Assembly (NCBI RefSeq): GCF_029227915.1
Contig: NC_079886.1
Span: 19,072,501-19,136,500 of the forward strand
DNA from: Hydractinia symbiolongicarpus
Lineage: Eukaryota; Cnidaria; Hydrozoa; Anthoathecata; Hydractiniidae
Length of the DNA: 64,000 nucleotides
Direction: 5' to 3'
Shown piece after piece: positions 1-10,341 of the stretch. Below the pieces are notes generated by a model that worked only from the letters and a program-made list of their open reading frames with translations, was not told the DNA's origin and did not search any database. The position numbers and the translations under genes were made by a program. Positions within the stretch are counted from its first letter, which is position 1. Each line of letters starts with the position of its first letter.

Positions 1-190
1 ACCAGTCGATCTTTTCCTGTCTGTCACGCATCCATTGGGCTTGGACAGCCTGTAGTTGTTCAATAGCTTTATCAAGCCTCTTGCGTTCCTCCTCACCATG
101 CCCCGAGAGTTTACTGAATAAGAAATTATTGCCTGAAAGAGCCAGGGCATTAATTGTTGCACCAGCCACAGGAACTCCAATAGTTGCCAT
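1..190 (-). CDS. small protein of Polinton-like element, cut by window edge
   Basis: An open frame starts with ATG at 190 and runs off the left edge, giving at least 63 residues. The N-terminus is Ala/Gly-rich and mildly hydrophobic. It is followed by a charged helix rich in Glu, Arg, Lys and Gln with little sign of decay. It lies downstream of, and on the same strand as, the polymerase relic at 2283-4489 and a series of small ORFs. I therefore read it as one of the element's own accessory or structural proteins. I recall similar small ORFs next to PolB genes in cnidarian elements but cannot name a function. AAATAAATAAATG surrounds the start, as it does at other starts in this element. Confidence 0.5.
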   Translation of the reverse strand, partial: MATIGVPVAGATINALALSGNNFLFSKLSGHGEEERKRLDKAIEQLQAVQAQWMRDRQEKIDW

Positions 191-379
191 TTATTTATTT
201 ATACGTAATTGTTGCCTTTTCCATTAGCACCCGATGCACATTTTATTCTGCTGCCCATTTGAACTTGAAATTGTCTAAGGGATAATAGTGATTACATTGT
301 ATGCATTTCTTACTCTCTTCCATGTTCTTTTGTGTTTGTCTATATGACAAACACAAAATTTACTGGACATTATTATTAT

Positions 380-625
380 TTATATTTTAGGGATGATACT
401 CGCGGGTATCCATCCTTTTTTGACCGCCATTTCACAGCTTGCTCTTCCTGCAGCAAAGTATGCTGTCGTTTTCATCACATCTTCCATGTCCATTTTGACA
501 GAGGGTCGTGTAATTTCTAGAAATTTCTTACCCGCAAGGACATATCCAAAGGTAAAACCGAGATCTAATACTGTCTCATATAACATATCAATTAAGTCTT
601 TCTCACGAGGCGTAACGTTTGTCAT
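380..625 (-). CDS. 81-residue protein of Polinton-like element, function unknown
   Basis: This complete ORF starts with ATG at 623-625 and encodes 81 residues, rich in Met, Lys and acidic residues. It has a central weakly hydrophobic stretch (residues about 20-33, Leu/Gly/Phe/Tyr) but no clear signal peptide or membrane span. It sits between two other minus-strand ORFs at close spacing. A/T-rich sequence precedes its start. It is intact, although the neighbouring polymerase is broken. No family is recognised. It is probably an element gene rather than a host gene, judged only from strand and neighbours. Confidence 0.45.
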   Translation of the reverse strand: MTNVTPREKDLIDMLYETVLDLGFTFGYVLAGKKFLEITRPSVKMDMEDVMKTTAYFAAGRASCEMAVKKGWIPASIIPKI

Positions 626-644
626 TTTATTATATGGGTTTAAT

Positions 645-1022
645 TCATTTTAAAAATGTGAATTTTTTGATTTTTACCTTTTCTTCAACAGAAGGCGGCT
701 GCTCCGACGATTTCTCGGGCTGATTCTGTTGCTGTATTCCGAATTTTTTTAAAAATTTACAATAGAAGGCAAACCCTCCCATTATAACAATAATACCAAC
801 CGCTGCCGTTCCTCCTAGAACTGCAGTAGTACTGGACCCAGTACTTGATGAACTAATTGGTACAGTACTTGATATTGAACTGTCTTCAGAACTGTGTTTA
901 AGTTCTTCCTTCCTCTTTTTCATTAATGCAGCTAGTTTGTGGCTTTGTACTACTCGACCTGGATTCTTTACTGGTTTTGTAATTATATGCTGTTCTGTGC
1001 CCTGTTGTGTACTGTCGCTCAT
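645..1022 (-). CDS. 125-residue single-pass membrane protein of Polinton-like element
   Basis: The 125-residue ORF has a polar Gln/Lys-rich N-terminus and a Ser/Thr-rich stretch at about residues 44-66. One strong hydrophobic span (about 67-88, Gly/Ala/Val/Ile/Met) follows, then a Lys-flanked, Gln/Glu/Lys-rich tail. There is no N-terminal signal peptide, so it would be a tail-proximal single-pass membrane protein. Its start (1020-1022) is preceded by AAATAA, as in neighbouring ORFs. Small membrane proteins are common among Polinton/adintovirus-like accessory genes, but I cannot assign this one. The ORF is undamaged. Confidence 0.5.
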   Translation of the reverse strand: MSDSTQQGTEQHIITKPVKNPGRVVQSHKLAALMKKRKEELKHSSEDSSISSTVPISSSSTGSSTTAVLGGTAAVGIIVIMGGFAFYCKFLKKFGIQQQNQPEKSSEQPPSVEEKVKIKKFTFLK

Positions 1023-1049
1023 TTATTTTAGAGAGGATAGACCTTTCAA

Positions 1050-1181
1050 TCACACTATTCTCATAAACCCATTTTGAATCCTAGGTATAATCCCACATCG
1101 CGCCTGAGATTTGAATTGTGCAATGCCTTGATTATATTTTTCGCGTATTCCAAAAGCTATTTTTGACATATTATTCCCCAT
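1050..1181 (-). CDS. 43-residue basic peptide, possible element ORF
   Basis: A 43-residue basic ORF starts with ATG at 1179-1181; an upstream in-frame ATG at 1236-1238 would give 62 residues. It contains several Arg/Lys, Gln and Ile residues and no recognised motif. It is included because it fits tightly between two other minus-strand ORFs of the element. It may simply be chance coding. Confidence 0.25.
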   Translation of the reverse strand: MGNNMSKIAFGIREKYNQGIAQFKSQARCGIIPRIQNGFMRIV

Positions 1182-1277
1182 TATCTTCTCGGTCCTCGAC
1201 GGTTTTATTTGTTTTTGTTTTGGACAAAATTTTAACATGATTCACGCTGTGTGCAACAACCAGTAATATCGCACATG

Positions 1278-1572
1278 TTATGCAACATTACCTACAACAT
1301 TGGTGTACATGCAAATCGCATGTGAAGACACTGCCTTGGCCGTTTTTTCTCCCTTCTCATGGATTTCACGTTGAACATAGTCAGAATAGGCCTTTTCGAT
1401 TGCATCGTCTGGCGCCTTGTCCACGAAGGCCTCGGTACATTTTTTTGGTAATAGATGCCCCTTGCTTTCACGTATGGCATCCTTCAAAACTTGACGTTTG
1501 TCCACGACTTTTTCAGGTTAATTCCAAGATGGAGTATCTACTTCATCAAATATATTTGCAAGCTCGGTCATT
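1278..1572 (-). pseudogene. small element ORF with one in-frame stop
   Basis: From ATG at 1570-1572 the frame runs 17 codons to a TAA at 1519-1521. The same frame then stays open to 1278, giving about 98 codons in all with a single stop. The product is charged (Lys, Asp, Glu) with a hydrophobic end. ATAAATAAA lies directly before the start, as at other starts in this element. Because the frame resumes unchanged after the stop, I read this as a recently inactivated gene of the Polinton-like element. A shorter ORF could also start at the ATG at 1503-1505. The function is unknown. Confidence 0.45.
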
Positions 1573-2019
1573 TTATTTATTATATATCGAAATTTTTAAA
1601 AAAACATTAATACAATTATATACAGTAAAATTATTGCAATACGTAAACAAACTTCCATTTATTGTCTAGTGTGCTGATCAAGCACTTTAGATTACACTCT
1701 ACCGCTAACTCTATTCAGAGATACATCGATGACCTTTCGTCTGGTTAGCCGTAACCCTTATGGGCTTCATGTTAGTCTAGTATAGTCTTTTCAATTATTC
1801 TTCCTTATCAGTATATTCTCCATTCTCCCTATACTTTACGGGAACCTTGTGATTGAACTACCACTGGCCTTGGTTTCCCCAGTTCATACCGCCTCTAAAC
1901 TGTGCCTGGATATGTTTCATGAATGTAACAATATTGCATCCTATATATTCCTGGGAATATATCTCTGTATCATACCTTAAAGCAGCGTGTATTCTGGCTA
2001 GAATTAGCATATGTAGCTA

Positions 2020-2205
2020 CCCAGAACGATCGCATATAGGGGACTGCCTTCTTTGTTTTTTGTGCGAGCATTTGTTGCGTTATTTTGACGTCTTGTCGAT
2101 ATCCAAGTATTTAATGCACATCTTAGTCCATTGTCCGTTACGTTTGTTGACCCTGAACTTTTCTAAATATAGAGAGTGTTGACATTGTGAGCATTTTCTT
2201 TTCAT
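2020..2205 (-). pseudogene. small Cys/His zinc-binding protein relic of Polinton-like element
   Basis: ATG at 2203-2205 opens a 41-codon frame with a CxxC pair near the N-terminus and a third Cys near residue 30. It ends in TAA at 2080-2082. Beyond the stop the same frame continues with a Cys-x-His-Lys-rich run and another Cys (to about 2020) before a second stop. Short proteins with repeated Cys/His clusters of this sort accompany polymerase genes in cnidarian Polinton-like elements and in some large DNA viruses (known from family knowledge). It lies just past the end of the polymerase relic on the same strand. It is broken by at least one stop. Confidence 0.45.
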
Positions 2206-2282
2206 GTCTTTTGTGTATGCCTATATCACAGACACAAAGAATTATTGGACGCGCTAGAAAATTTAAAACACAAGCAGAGAGG

Positions 2283-4489
2283 TATGTATACCGTCGACGT
2301 GCACAACTCTCTTATCGTAGAACGCTGGAAGCCGTAGCTTACCTTTCTCATAAGTTATCATCCCTTGATCATAAACTCTAAACCCTATGTTTTGCGCAGT
2401 GTCGAACCTTCCCTTCAATTTGCTCATGTGCCTAGATCAAGTCATTGGATCCTGCATCTTTGACATCCCTTTTGCACGGAAACTTGGTGCCCTCTTTCCC
2501 TTCGACAAAATAGCACTTGGCTGTCAATGCAATCATTCTAAAACCTATAAATTCAGGCTTAAACAGACCTCCTGTCCTATTCGAGTAATCGTCTGTCACC
2601 AACCAGTGTTCCACATCTTTGTCGTACTCCTTGAGCAGCTCACTGCGCACCAGAGATAGCAAAATACATGCTATCTGTATCCATGTAGATATACTCAAAA
2701 TTTTGACGACCCACGTACTTATCCGAAAAATCGTAGTATAATTCAATTTCTTGCAAGGTTTAACGCGCTTATATTTTAAAAATTGGTTGATCGCTGTCAC
2801 TTGTAAACCATGATCCAGGTACCATTTTAACAGAGGTGCATAGTTTTCAGCTTTCATCACACCTTGGAGGAAAGAATACGGAAGGAGAAACAACTTCATT
2901 TCTGTACGTTTTAAATGTATTGAATTTTCTATTGTTTTTAATTTCAAAAGAATCAGTGCGTGAGGTGCTCGACCGAGTCTTTTTCGCAAAAAATTGATCA
3001 AATTCCATATTCTCCTTTAATAGGGGCTAACTTTATTCTATTGAAATCTGACTGTAACACGCTGCAGGCACGTGATATTTGTATGGAAAGTGTGCCTAAT
3101 ATAAGACGGTAAACAATGCTGTTAAAAACTTCAACAATACGTTTGGAAATAAGCGTTTAACCATGATAATAACCTATTTTTGCAGGCTTGAGTATACCAC
3201 TTTGATCATGAAAAACAATATAGATAGATATGCGCCGGACGAGTGCCGACAAAATGTGTGCTGGATTAATGTTTATTCTAACTAAAGAAATAACTTCTTA
3301 TAACAGAACGTCGTTTTAAAACGAGATATAAACTTTTTCTTTTTGTTTACAAAAGTGTCGAGCATGTGCTTCTTCACTAATTATGTTAACATAAGAACAA
3401 AAGAAATTTTACCGATTTCAATATGGCTTCTTGTTTTGATAATATTATCAAATTCATTATCAAATTATGTAATTGTTTTTATAACCAATCATAGTTGCGA
3501 ATTGTTATTCACGAATAATTTAGTCACACAACCGCCAAAATTTCAAATTAAGTTTTTATACAGACACCTGCTAAAACCTCACGCAGTGTTTCAATAGATT
3601 TAAAAGAGTTGTTTCTCCTTCCGTATTCCTTCCTCCAAGATCACACCCAACAACTTATGTGTACCAGGAATACGTTTACGGCCCATAGATTTTAAATAAT
3701 CGTGCATGTGCTCCGGAATGGCTTCATCGAGTATTTCTTTCACCACAAACAGTGGAGATATTTCACTAAAATTTTCACGCAGATTTTTAGGCACCTCAAT
3801 ATCAACTTGGTTTTCAACGTTATGCGGTGATCTAGGCAATTTTGAGCAATTTTTCTTTACCGCAGGGAAAGTCATACATCTGTGTGCTAGGATACAGCAT
3901 GTCTGCGTCTATCCCTAGGATTGTTTGGCACTGTTTGGCGTCCTTGCTTTGTAGGGCGCGCATCTTCACATTTTAACTTGGAGTCCTCGTAGTACTCTCG
4001 GGCTAATTCAAGAGCTGGTCTTGTAAGGAACTCTGTCCCACGTACTACGTTGGTCCTCTTTTTTACCGCTAAATATCTCCAGAAGCATAGATTATCTGTT
4101 CTTTCATCCATACCATCCATAGCGTAGATGCACCTCTTTTTTCGCAACCAGTCTGAAAGGGGTCCGCATCCTAACAGAGGCTCACGTGTGCTTATAATCT
4201 TAATCTGTACATGATAAAAGATGATTTTTCCTTCATATGCTCCTGGGGTCTCGATGGTTCTGACCGGTGGTAAATACTCCTTACTCCAAAATTCACCATC
4301 CTCCAGATCAAGACGCTCCAGCTCACATGCCTCTATGAATGCTTCAATCTCTGCGATGGTTGATAGCGACCCGGAGCTGCCCTTACTTTTGTGATATAAA
4401 GACACACCACCTCCACCTTGGTGAATATCACAGCTGAAACTGTAAACAACATTTATTCGCATGTCTATATAAGATGTGACTTTATCCAT
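2283..4489 (-). pseudogene. degenerate family-B DNA polymerase of a Maverick/Polinton-like element
   Basis: Pieces of one protein-primed-type PolB lie in order on the minus strand. They are an N-terminal part (4489-3887, with a Leu-Cys-Phe-Trp-Arg stretch followed by basic residues), a mid-protein part (3875-3647), the palm and C-terminal region (2855-2432) and a C-terminal tail in another frame (about 2430-2283). The palm motif C, Asp-Thr-Asp-Ser, is encoded at 2670-2681 but in a different frame from the flanking ORF. At least three frame changes are visible (near 3880, 2750 and 2645), plus one near 2430, and a stop follows motif C. The junction near 3880-3960 also seems to lack most of the exonuclease region, so there is probably an internal deletion. 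A 777-bp transposon at 2863-3639 interrupts it further. This is a dead copy. Family assignment is by recognition of conserved blocks, not by search. Confidence 0.8.
2856..3646. mobile_element. 777-bp non-autonomous DNA transposon with 33-bp TIRs, nested in polymerase relic
   Basis: The element proper is 2863-3639. Its ends are inverted repeats of 33 bp with one mismatch, beginning CTTGGAGGAA; the inner bases keep a shared GTGCGTGAGGT/CTGCGTGAGGT-like block farther in. Direct repeats ATCACAC flank it at 2856-2862 and 3640-3646, a 7-bp target-site duplication. The polymerase frame on the two sides is restored when the element plus one duplication (784 bp) is taken out, which independently supports the boundaries. 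No transposase ORF is visible inside. TIR sequence and 7-8 bp duplication do not let me name the superfamily with confidence. Confidence 0.85.
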
Positions 4490-4499
4490 GATAGTATGC

Positions 4500-4735
4500 G
4501 TAATAAATTTTTACATGGACAAATCTGGCACAGTTTTTTTTTGAATTAGGGGATTTCCCTGATTCAGTTTGCGCATGATGACGCCACATTCTGTCATACT
4601 CTGTTGACGGTTTTGCGCATGTGCAGATGTTTGTCAGATTATGTGAAATTATTTCGGATTTAGCGGAGTTTCCGAATTTAGTTGGCGCATGCGCAGTTGG
4701 GGGGTCACAGGGAGAGATATTTTAGAAAAGTCAGG
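4500..4735. other. possible terminal region of Polinton-like element with GCGCATG repeats
   Basis: Upstream of the polymerase start lies non-coding DNA carrying GCGCAT(G) at 4571, 4615 and 4685. The last two sit in TGCGCATG..GCAG contexts, and AGTTTCCGAATTTAG-type A/T words are nearby. It separates the element from the Gypsy relic and may be the element's terminal repeat or promoter. The partner terminus is outside the window. Confidence 0.3.
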
Positions 4736-4839
4736 TGTACAAGGTGTGTTTTTTAGTGATATATTTATACTGTTAACAGTTTGATAAAAGTGTGCCGAAA
4801 CGTATAGATTAAAATCTCTGCAAAGAATCTCATCTCAAT

Positions 4840-5660
4840 TCTAAATACAGCCTTTTCAAAGTTTGGTTATCCAGAAACATTAATTACAAACAATGGACCA
4901 CCTTTTCGGTCAAATGAAATCAAACGATACATGAAAATATAAGGGATCAAACATAGAAGGGTGATCCCGTTATGGCCACATGCTAACAGTGAAATTGAAC
5001 GATTTATGCTACCTCTAACGAAAATTATATGTACGGCACACGTCGAACATAGACCGTATATTGAAGAGGTAGAAGCGTTTCTCATGGCTTACCGAGTAAC
5101 TCCTCACGTTGCTACAAATATACTTCCGGCAGACATAATATTTAACCGAAAAATACGATATTCATTTCCTGACGCTAATTCCAGTATAGACAAGTTTAGG
5201 GATGAAAAACTTACTCACAACGATCAACAATCAAAAGAACGCTTGAAAAGGTATCGAGACAATCGCAATCAAGCGAGACACAGAAATTACAAGTGGGAGA
5301 TCGTGTACTCGTTAAACAGAAGAGGAAAAATAAACCTACACCGCCATATAACCCAATCCCATACTGGGTCATCGACACAAGAGATATGATGATCAATCCC
5401 GGAGGAAGCCAAGGAACAACCGATTGATATTGACTTTGAAGATGAAGAACAAGATGGAGGAAACCATGGTGGCGACTGTCCTGACCTTGAAGTCGAACAA
5501 ACCACCAATTGCAACAACAAGAACATACGACGACCAAGGAAGTTTCTCGGAAAACGTATCCGCGACGTATCAGACCGCCAAACGAATGGAGAAAGTATTA
5601 GACTACACATAGAACATGTACATACATAGACAGACTTGCAAGGTGTGAACAACTCTTTTT
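4840..5660 (+). pseudogene. Ty3/Gypsy integrase relic
   Basis: The plus-strand frame from about 4840 encodes the end of a retroviral-type integrase core. It includes the block with Gly-Tyr-Pro-Glu and an Asn-Asn-Gly-Pro-Pro-Phe where the catalytic Asp-Asn-Gly is expected. A TAA interrupts it near 4940. The open frame 4961-5389 carries the downstream helix with Asn-Ser-Glu and the conserved Arg-x-Thr-Pro-His segment of Gypsy integrases. A frame change near 5285 then moves the Gly-Asp-x-Val-Leu-Val C-terminal motif into another frame. An acidic tail rich in Asp/Glu and then Arg/Lys continues to about 5610. Gag, protease and reverse transcriptase are not visible upstream, so this is a 5'-truncated, dead copy. 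Confidence 0.8.
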
Positions 5661-5700
5661 TACAAAATTGTTCTGTTTTTTAGTTTTGTTCTTTTTCGGC

Positions 5701-5932
5701 AGAGGGGAAGATGTGATATTGGGGACTCTACGATGGAGAGTTACTTATTATTATATAACCTATTTTGTTAGAATATATGTGACAAGAAACAAAATAGATG
5801 TGTTTACAATAATTACCAATAAAGGAAGTTGTTTTTCTTACCACATGTTAATAAAAGTCAAACAACCTCGTTTTCAGCGCCTTTTATCATTTTAATTTCA
5901 AAATCAAAAAAAAAAAGAAAAGAAAAATAACA
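5701..5932 (+). mobile_element. polypurine tract and putative 3' LTR of Gypsy relic
   Basis: AGAGGGGAAGA at 5701-5711 is a polypurine tract in the position expected after the integrase tail. The LTR would begin with TGTGATATTGGGG at 5712 and end with a terminal ACA near 5932, giving about 221 bp. The start is well supported by the tract. The end is a guess from the TG...CA rule. No 5' LTR copy is in the window for comparison. Confidence 0.55.
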
Positions 5933-7324
5933 ACGGACGCCTGGAAACGAGGTTGCAAATTCAATAGAATTACGCGTTCTTTTAAAAGATCTACTTATTT
6001 TTCGAGCTTCTTCACCTCTCAGGCGACTTAAGGCCAGTTCAAAATATGGTATTTCTTGACGCGCAGCTCCAGGTAAAAATCTATAGGAAAACGTTTTTTT
6101 TACGATTTTCTACAACTTCAGGACATGTAAGAAAAAGACGTTTCAGTTGATTTGCTCAGTTATTTGTCGAGATATTCTGAGAAGAAAAAAAGAGGTATTT
6201 CAGATGTGGAGGTCTAGTAGCCGTGCCATACGCGTGTACCGTTTATCTTAATAATAAGGGGAACACTTTAGAGTTCAGCGTTATTTTCTTCTCATTTATG
6301 TAGTTTTTCTCAAACTTTTTTTGTTGTTGTTGCTAACAGAGTTCTACACGACCACAAGGAACCGTTAGCTTGAAAGTATTAAAAGAAGTATTCTGGAATG
6401 TTTCCATTTTGTAGCAAAATTCTTGTTCAGCGTATTCTCGATTATGAAAGCAGTTCTTATTATGTTCTTTTTTTATGGAAAATTTAAAACTCGTGTTTCT
6501 ATAATTACAAGCTCGTGAGCTTGTATTAAAACGCAAATGTGTCCTACAAGAATGGAAATTTTTGCCTCTCTGAGCACCGACACGGGAGTCGTCGTGTGTT
6601 CGAATCTCATCTTGGTAACTATTTTTACTTTTTTTTTCTTTTTTCTTTTTTAAAAAGATAGACAAGTGTTCAAAACACTTGTTTAACTAACTAGTAAATA
6701 AAGGTGTTTCCACCAAACTTTTTAAAAGTGAATGTAGGCAGAATTAACTGAATTTATGAATTTCGCAAATTTTGGGGTTTGTGGGTTTGTGGCCTTTCTT
6801 TTTCCTGTCAGTCGGTTCACCCAAGACGGACCCATCGAAAATTAAAAGTTCGAGGAATTTTCCGTTCAGGAAGGTCTCACAAATCAATTTTGAAAAATAA
6901 GTGTGTAACAAATATTATTGCGTATCTGAATAGTAAAATATGTCGTGTCTAACTTCGTAACAAAAATCCTAATTTGATAGACAGCTTTTTGTAAACTTTA
7001 TTCGCGAGGTTGTTTGCGTATATCATACGTCTTGTTTTTATTTTAAACAACTAATTTAGGTAACAACTAGCTAATTCAACTTTAAGTTAAATAACCAACC
7101 TGTTGCCAAAGCATCCTGTATCTTCTGTATAAAAAAGAGACAACATGCGCTGGGAACAAGGTTATTAAATAACAAAATTATATAAATTTTTTTTTTTTGA
7201 GTGAGAAAAGTATTATATACAATATTCATTTGATTCACCTTCCTTCAAAGATGCAAAAAAGAGGAGGTAAATAAACACGTGTTAGGATTATTTTGAAGTG
7301 CATGTTATGGTAGTAACATTCTTT
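5933..7324. other. intergenic, no gene seen
   Basis: A/T-rich spacer between the Gypsy relic and the 3' end of the first aquaporin. ORFs here are short and without recognisable content. A GTTCGAATC word at about 6597-6605, preceded by a short GC-rich stem-like stretch, resembles the B box of a tRNA-derived repeat, but no full tRNA fold is evident. Confidence 0.5.
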
Positions 7325-9909
7325 TTATGCACTCGTTTTTTCTTTCATGTTGATATCCGAAACTTCGTATCGTTGTTCTTTAGCGTAGAAGAGAAAATTG
7401 TACGTTATTGCAGCTAATACACCTCCAAGCATAGGACCAGCCCAGTATATCTAAAATATATAGCAAAGAATGTTAATCTCATGCGAACAGAAACCTTTCA
7501 TCCAAAAAAAACTCAGCTTGTTGATGACTTTGTTTCAGCAAAATCGAATTCTTACCCAATGATCATCCCATATATTCATGACAACCGCTGGTCCAAAAGA
7601 ACGCGCCGGATTTATGCCGCATCCAGTAAACGGGATCTGAAAAAGTTGTATCGGAAAAAATTGCAATGAAAGATCATAATTTCATTGCCACATTTTTCTT
7701 TTATAAGAATATGCTTTAAAAGAATACAGGCTGGCATTTCAGATTAAAGACAATAGGTTATTGTACAATGGAGAAATCAAAATAAATAATGACCAGCCTT
7801 GTTAGAATTTGGGAATTATAATAAAAAGAACGCTTGTATAATAACAATATAAGCGGGTTTAGAATTAAAATTTTTTTCAACCTTGGCCCCAGGGTCCCTT
7901 GAGCCGTTACTACGGAGTGGTCACAACTTTTTACAAGGAAAAACGCCATGGAACGAGGTTGCATATTTCCCCATCACCCCACTCTCCTCCCTCTAAAGGT
8001 CCGTTCATTTCCTTTTTTTTACATGGATATGCTTTCTGTATTGTTAATATACCTCAAAGAAGGATGTTTTAAAATACAATCTCTCAAAATTTCCCAGGAT
8101 GGCAAGTAAGATTGTGAAAAATAGAAATATACGTACCAAGCACACATGGCATACCCAAATAACAACACCAATACCCAATGTTGTTCCATATGCTTCTACT
8201 TTCTTTTTCGGATCAGTTATGGAGAACACAAAAAATACGAGCAAGAAAGTGAAGAGCAGTTCCATGCCAAATCCTTGTCCGACTTTAACATCTTTATGTA
8301 AACTTGTAACACCAAGTGAATCTTGCCATTTGTAAGGTGTACATGCGTAGGTTAGAGCAGATCCTGCAATTCCTAGAAAAATGAAAGCTCAACTAAATCT
8401 CTGCTTTTTCTACCATTGCATTATGATGGACAACGCCCATCCTCGCCCTAGCAATTTTTTGAAGTAGTCTGAATTGATAATAGGACAAGCTAAACGATAC
8501 CGTGTTCTTTACCGGTCAGAAAGAAAAAAATGAATTTCTACCCAGTTAATTTACAATCCTGCATTTTCGGAATTTCTGTTGTTCTCATATGCGTAGTTCA
8601 TGTTAAATGATCTGTGTCAAATTTTAGTAGGAGGAAACAAAGGAAAGAACAAACGAACGCTTTTATACACATGTAAAACCTCATTAACATCACGATTTTT
8701 TTATCTTTCCTTTCCAGGGTCTTTTTTCGATTTTTGATATCGAAGATATCGCCCCATCTTTTTTGCATCTTTCTGTAGTGAAGTGGTTAAATCAAGGGAA
8801 AAAAACCTTGTATCGTATTCATCAAAACCGAATCATCAGAAAATGAAGAAACCGTATCGTAGAAAAAAAACCTGATCTTATATATTTTACAAAATTACAC
8901 TTGTAAAATATCTTTGATGCTATATTTATTTGTAGAATATAGGTTTGCTAAGGATATACAACGTTTGTGGTAACGCCCAGCCCCCGCCCCCGCCCCCGCC
9001 CCCGCCCTAGCACTTATTCTAAATAGTCTGAATTAAAAATAGGATATCGGCCCATCTTCTTCGCGCAATTTCCTGCTATATCAAAAAGTGAAAGATGTCC
9101 CTGGAAATGAGGTTGTGTTACATTCACTCTCTTCCAGAGAAACATGAAATTTAATTAAAAGACGGAAAAGAAGTATTTCTAAATGTCAATTTGTAATCAG
9201 TAATTCTTACAATAGAATGTGTAATTAAATTGTTATGACATTTTACGTTCAAAATAATCACGTAATTGTGTTTCCATAGGAACATGACCACAGATAAAAA
9301 ACTTTTTCTTACATGAGCTAAATAAGGGGTCAGGTGAGTTACGAAGAGACACGTAGCTACGATCTCTGTTAGCATAATAGAAATGGCGTGACTTTAAACC
9401 ATGTATCACAAAATAGATTTCTTTGTGCATAATCATACTATTATCCAGTTTGCCAGTTGCTAAACCTTTTTCAGACCAGAAGCGTTTATTGAGTTTCATG
9501 GCTATGATAAAGCTTCTTTCTGAGGGTTTTTTTGTAAACTTAGGTTTCAACTAAAAAGATTGATTTATGTGCGAAGGACAATGCACTTACCTCCAACACA
9601 TTGAGCCACGATGTAAAGTAAGCCTTTTATGATGGAGATTCTTCCTCCAACAATCATACCAAGTGACACAGCAGGATTTAAATGTCCTCCACTAACATGA
9701 CCAAATGCTTGAGCGAGCGAGGCGATAGACAACCCTATTCCTATTCCAATTTCAACATTGTTTGATGAAACCGATACTGGTGAATTTCCCCAACTTAAAG
9801 CAACTGATGTTACACAAAGTAAGAAAAAGATGCATCCAACAAACTCAGCAGCGACTGCTCTCCAAAATGAAATTGATTTGATTTCATCCAATCCTAACGT
9901 GATAGTCAT
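7325..9909 (-). CDS. AQP: aquaporin, copy A (253 aa)
   Basis: This is a water/solute channel of the MIP family, an integral plasma-membrane protein with six expected spans. Exons on the minus strand are 9591-9909, 8137-8372, 7556-7636 and 7325-7450 (phases 1, 0, 0), all with GT-AG junctions. ATG at 9907-9909 was chosen because the paralogues start at the matching codon. Loop B carries the first Asn-Pro-Ala at residues 78-80. Exon 3 (27 codons) carries the second at 194-196, followed by Arg197. Aligned to AQP1, the aromatic/Arg filter is Ile58, His182, Cys191 and Arg197, so the usual Phe of TM2 is Ile while the other three water-channel residues are kept. The C-terminal tail is short and charged. 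The length is normal for a classical aquaporin. The substrate cannot be decided from sequence alone. Confidence 0.95.
7878..7961. repeat. foldback repeat, CCTCG family
   Basis: Short imperfect hairpin beginning CAACCTTGGCCCCAGGG and ending AACGAGGTTG, within intron 2 of aquaporin A. Its inner part shares a GAGCCGTTACTACGGAGT word (inverted) with the copies at 25592 and 56607, showing a common subfamily. Confidence 0.6.
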
Positions 9910-10068
9910 TACGACTTAGGTGCGCGTTCGCACTGAATAAGCATTGGCACTGGCATTTCACAAAAACACCAATTCGAGATAATTACAGTAATTAAACATT
10001 AAGAAAGAATTTTGTAACAATTCTATTGATAAAATTACATTGGTATGGTGATGCATTAACGAACCTTT

Positions 10069-10127
10069 CACCCTCGTTCCAAAGGATTTCTGATATAAAA
10101 AAGCACAAATCCCTGGAAACGAAGGTG
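10069..10127. repeat. foldback repeat, CCTCG family
   Basis: A 59-bp hairpin with arms CACCCTCGTTCCAAAGGATT and its complement ending CGAAGGTG. It is one of the shortest copies of the family. Confidence 0.65.
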
Positions 10128-10341
10128 AGAACGTTTATGATTAATTTCTTACGTCATTGATCGGAGGGATCGATAAAAAGACAAAAAGTAAAAAAATGAA
10201 TTTTTTTTCTTGTGTGAATTAAATTTTGCGAATTGAAGATGATAAATTTTTAGGACGCATTTTCATTTTTGTGATTAAAGATATAAAGCAATTCACGTCT
10301 ATTTGTGTTTTCAAATTTTTTATGACAACAGTTACCTTAAT

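Noticed and set aside
2432-3001. Single 189-residue ORF taken as an intact protein
   Set aside because: Its first part is transposon sequence, and its middle lies out of frame with the PolB motif C; it is a chance fusion within a pseudogene.
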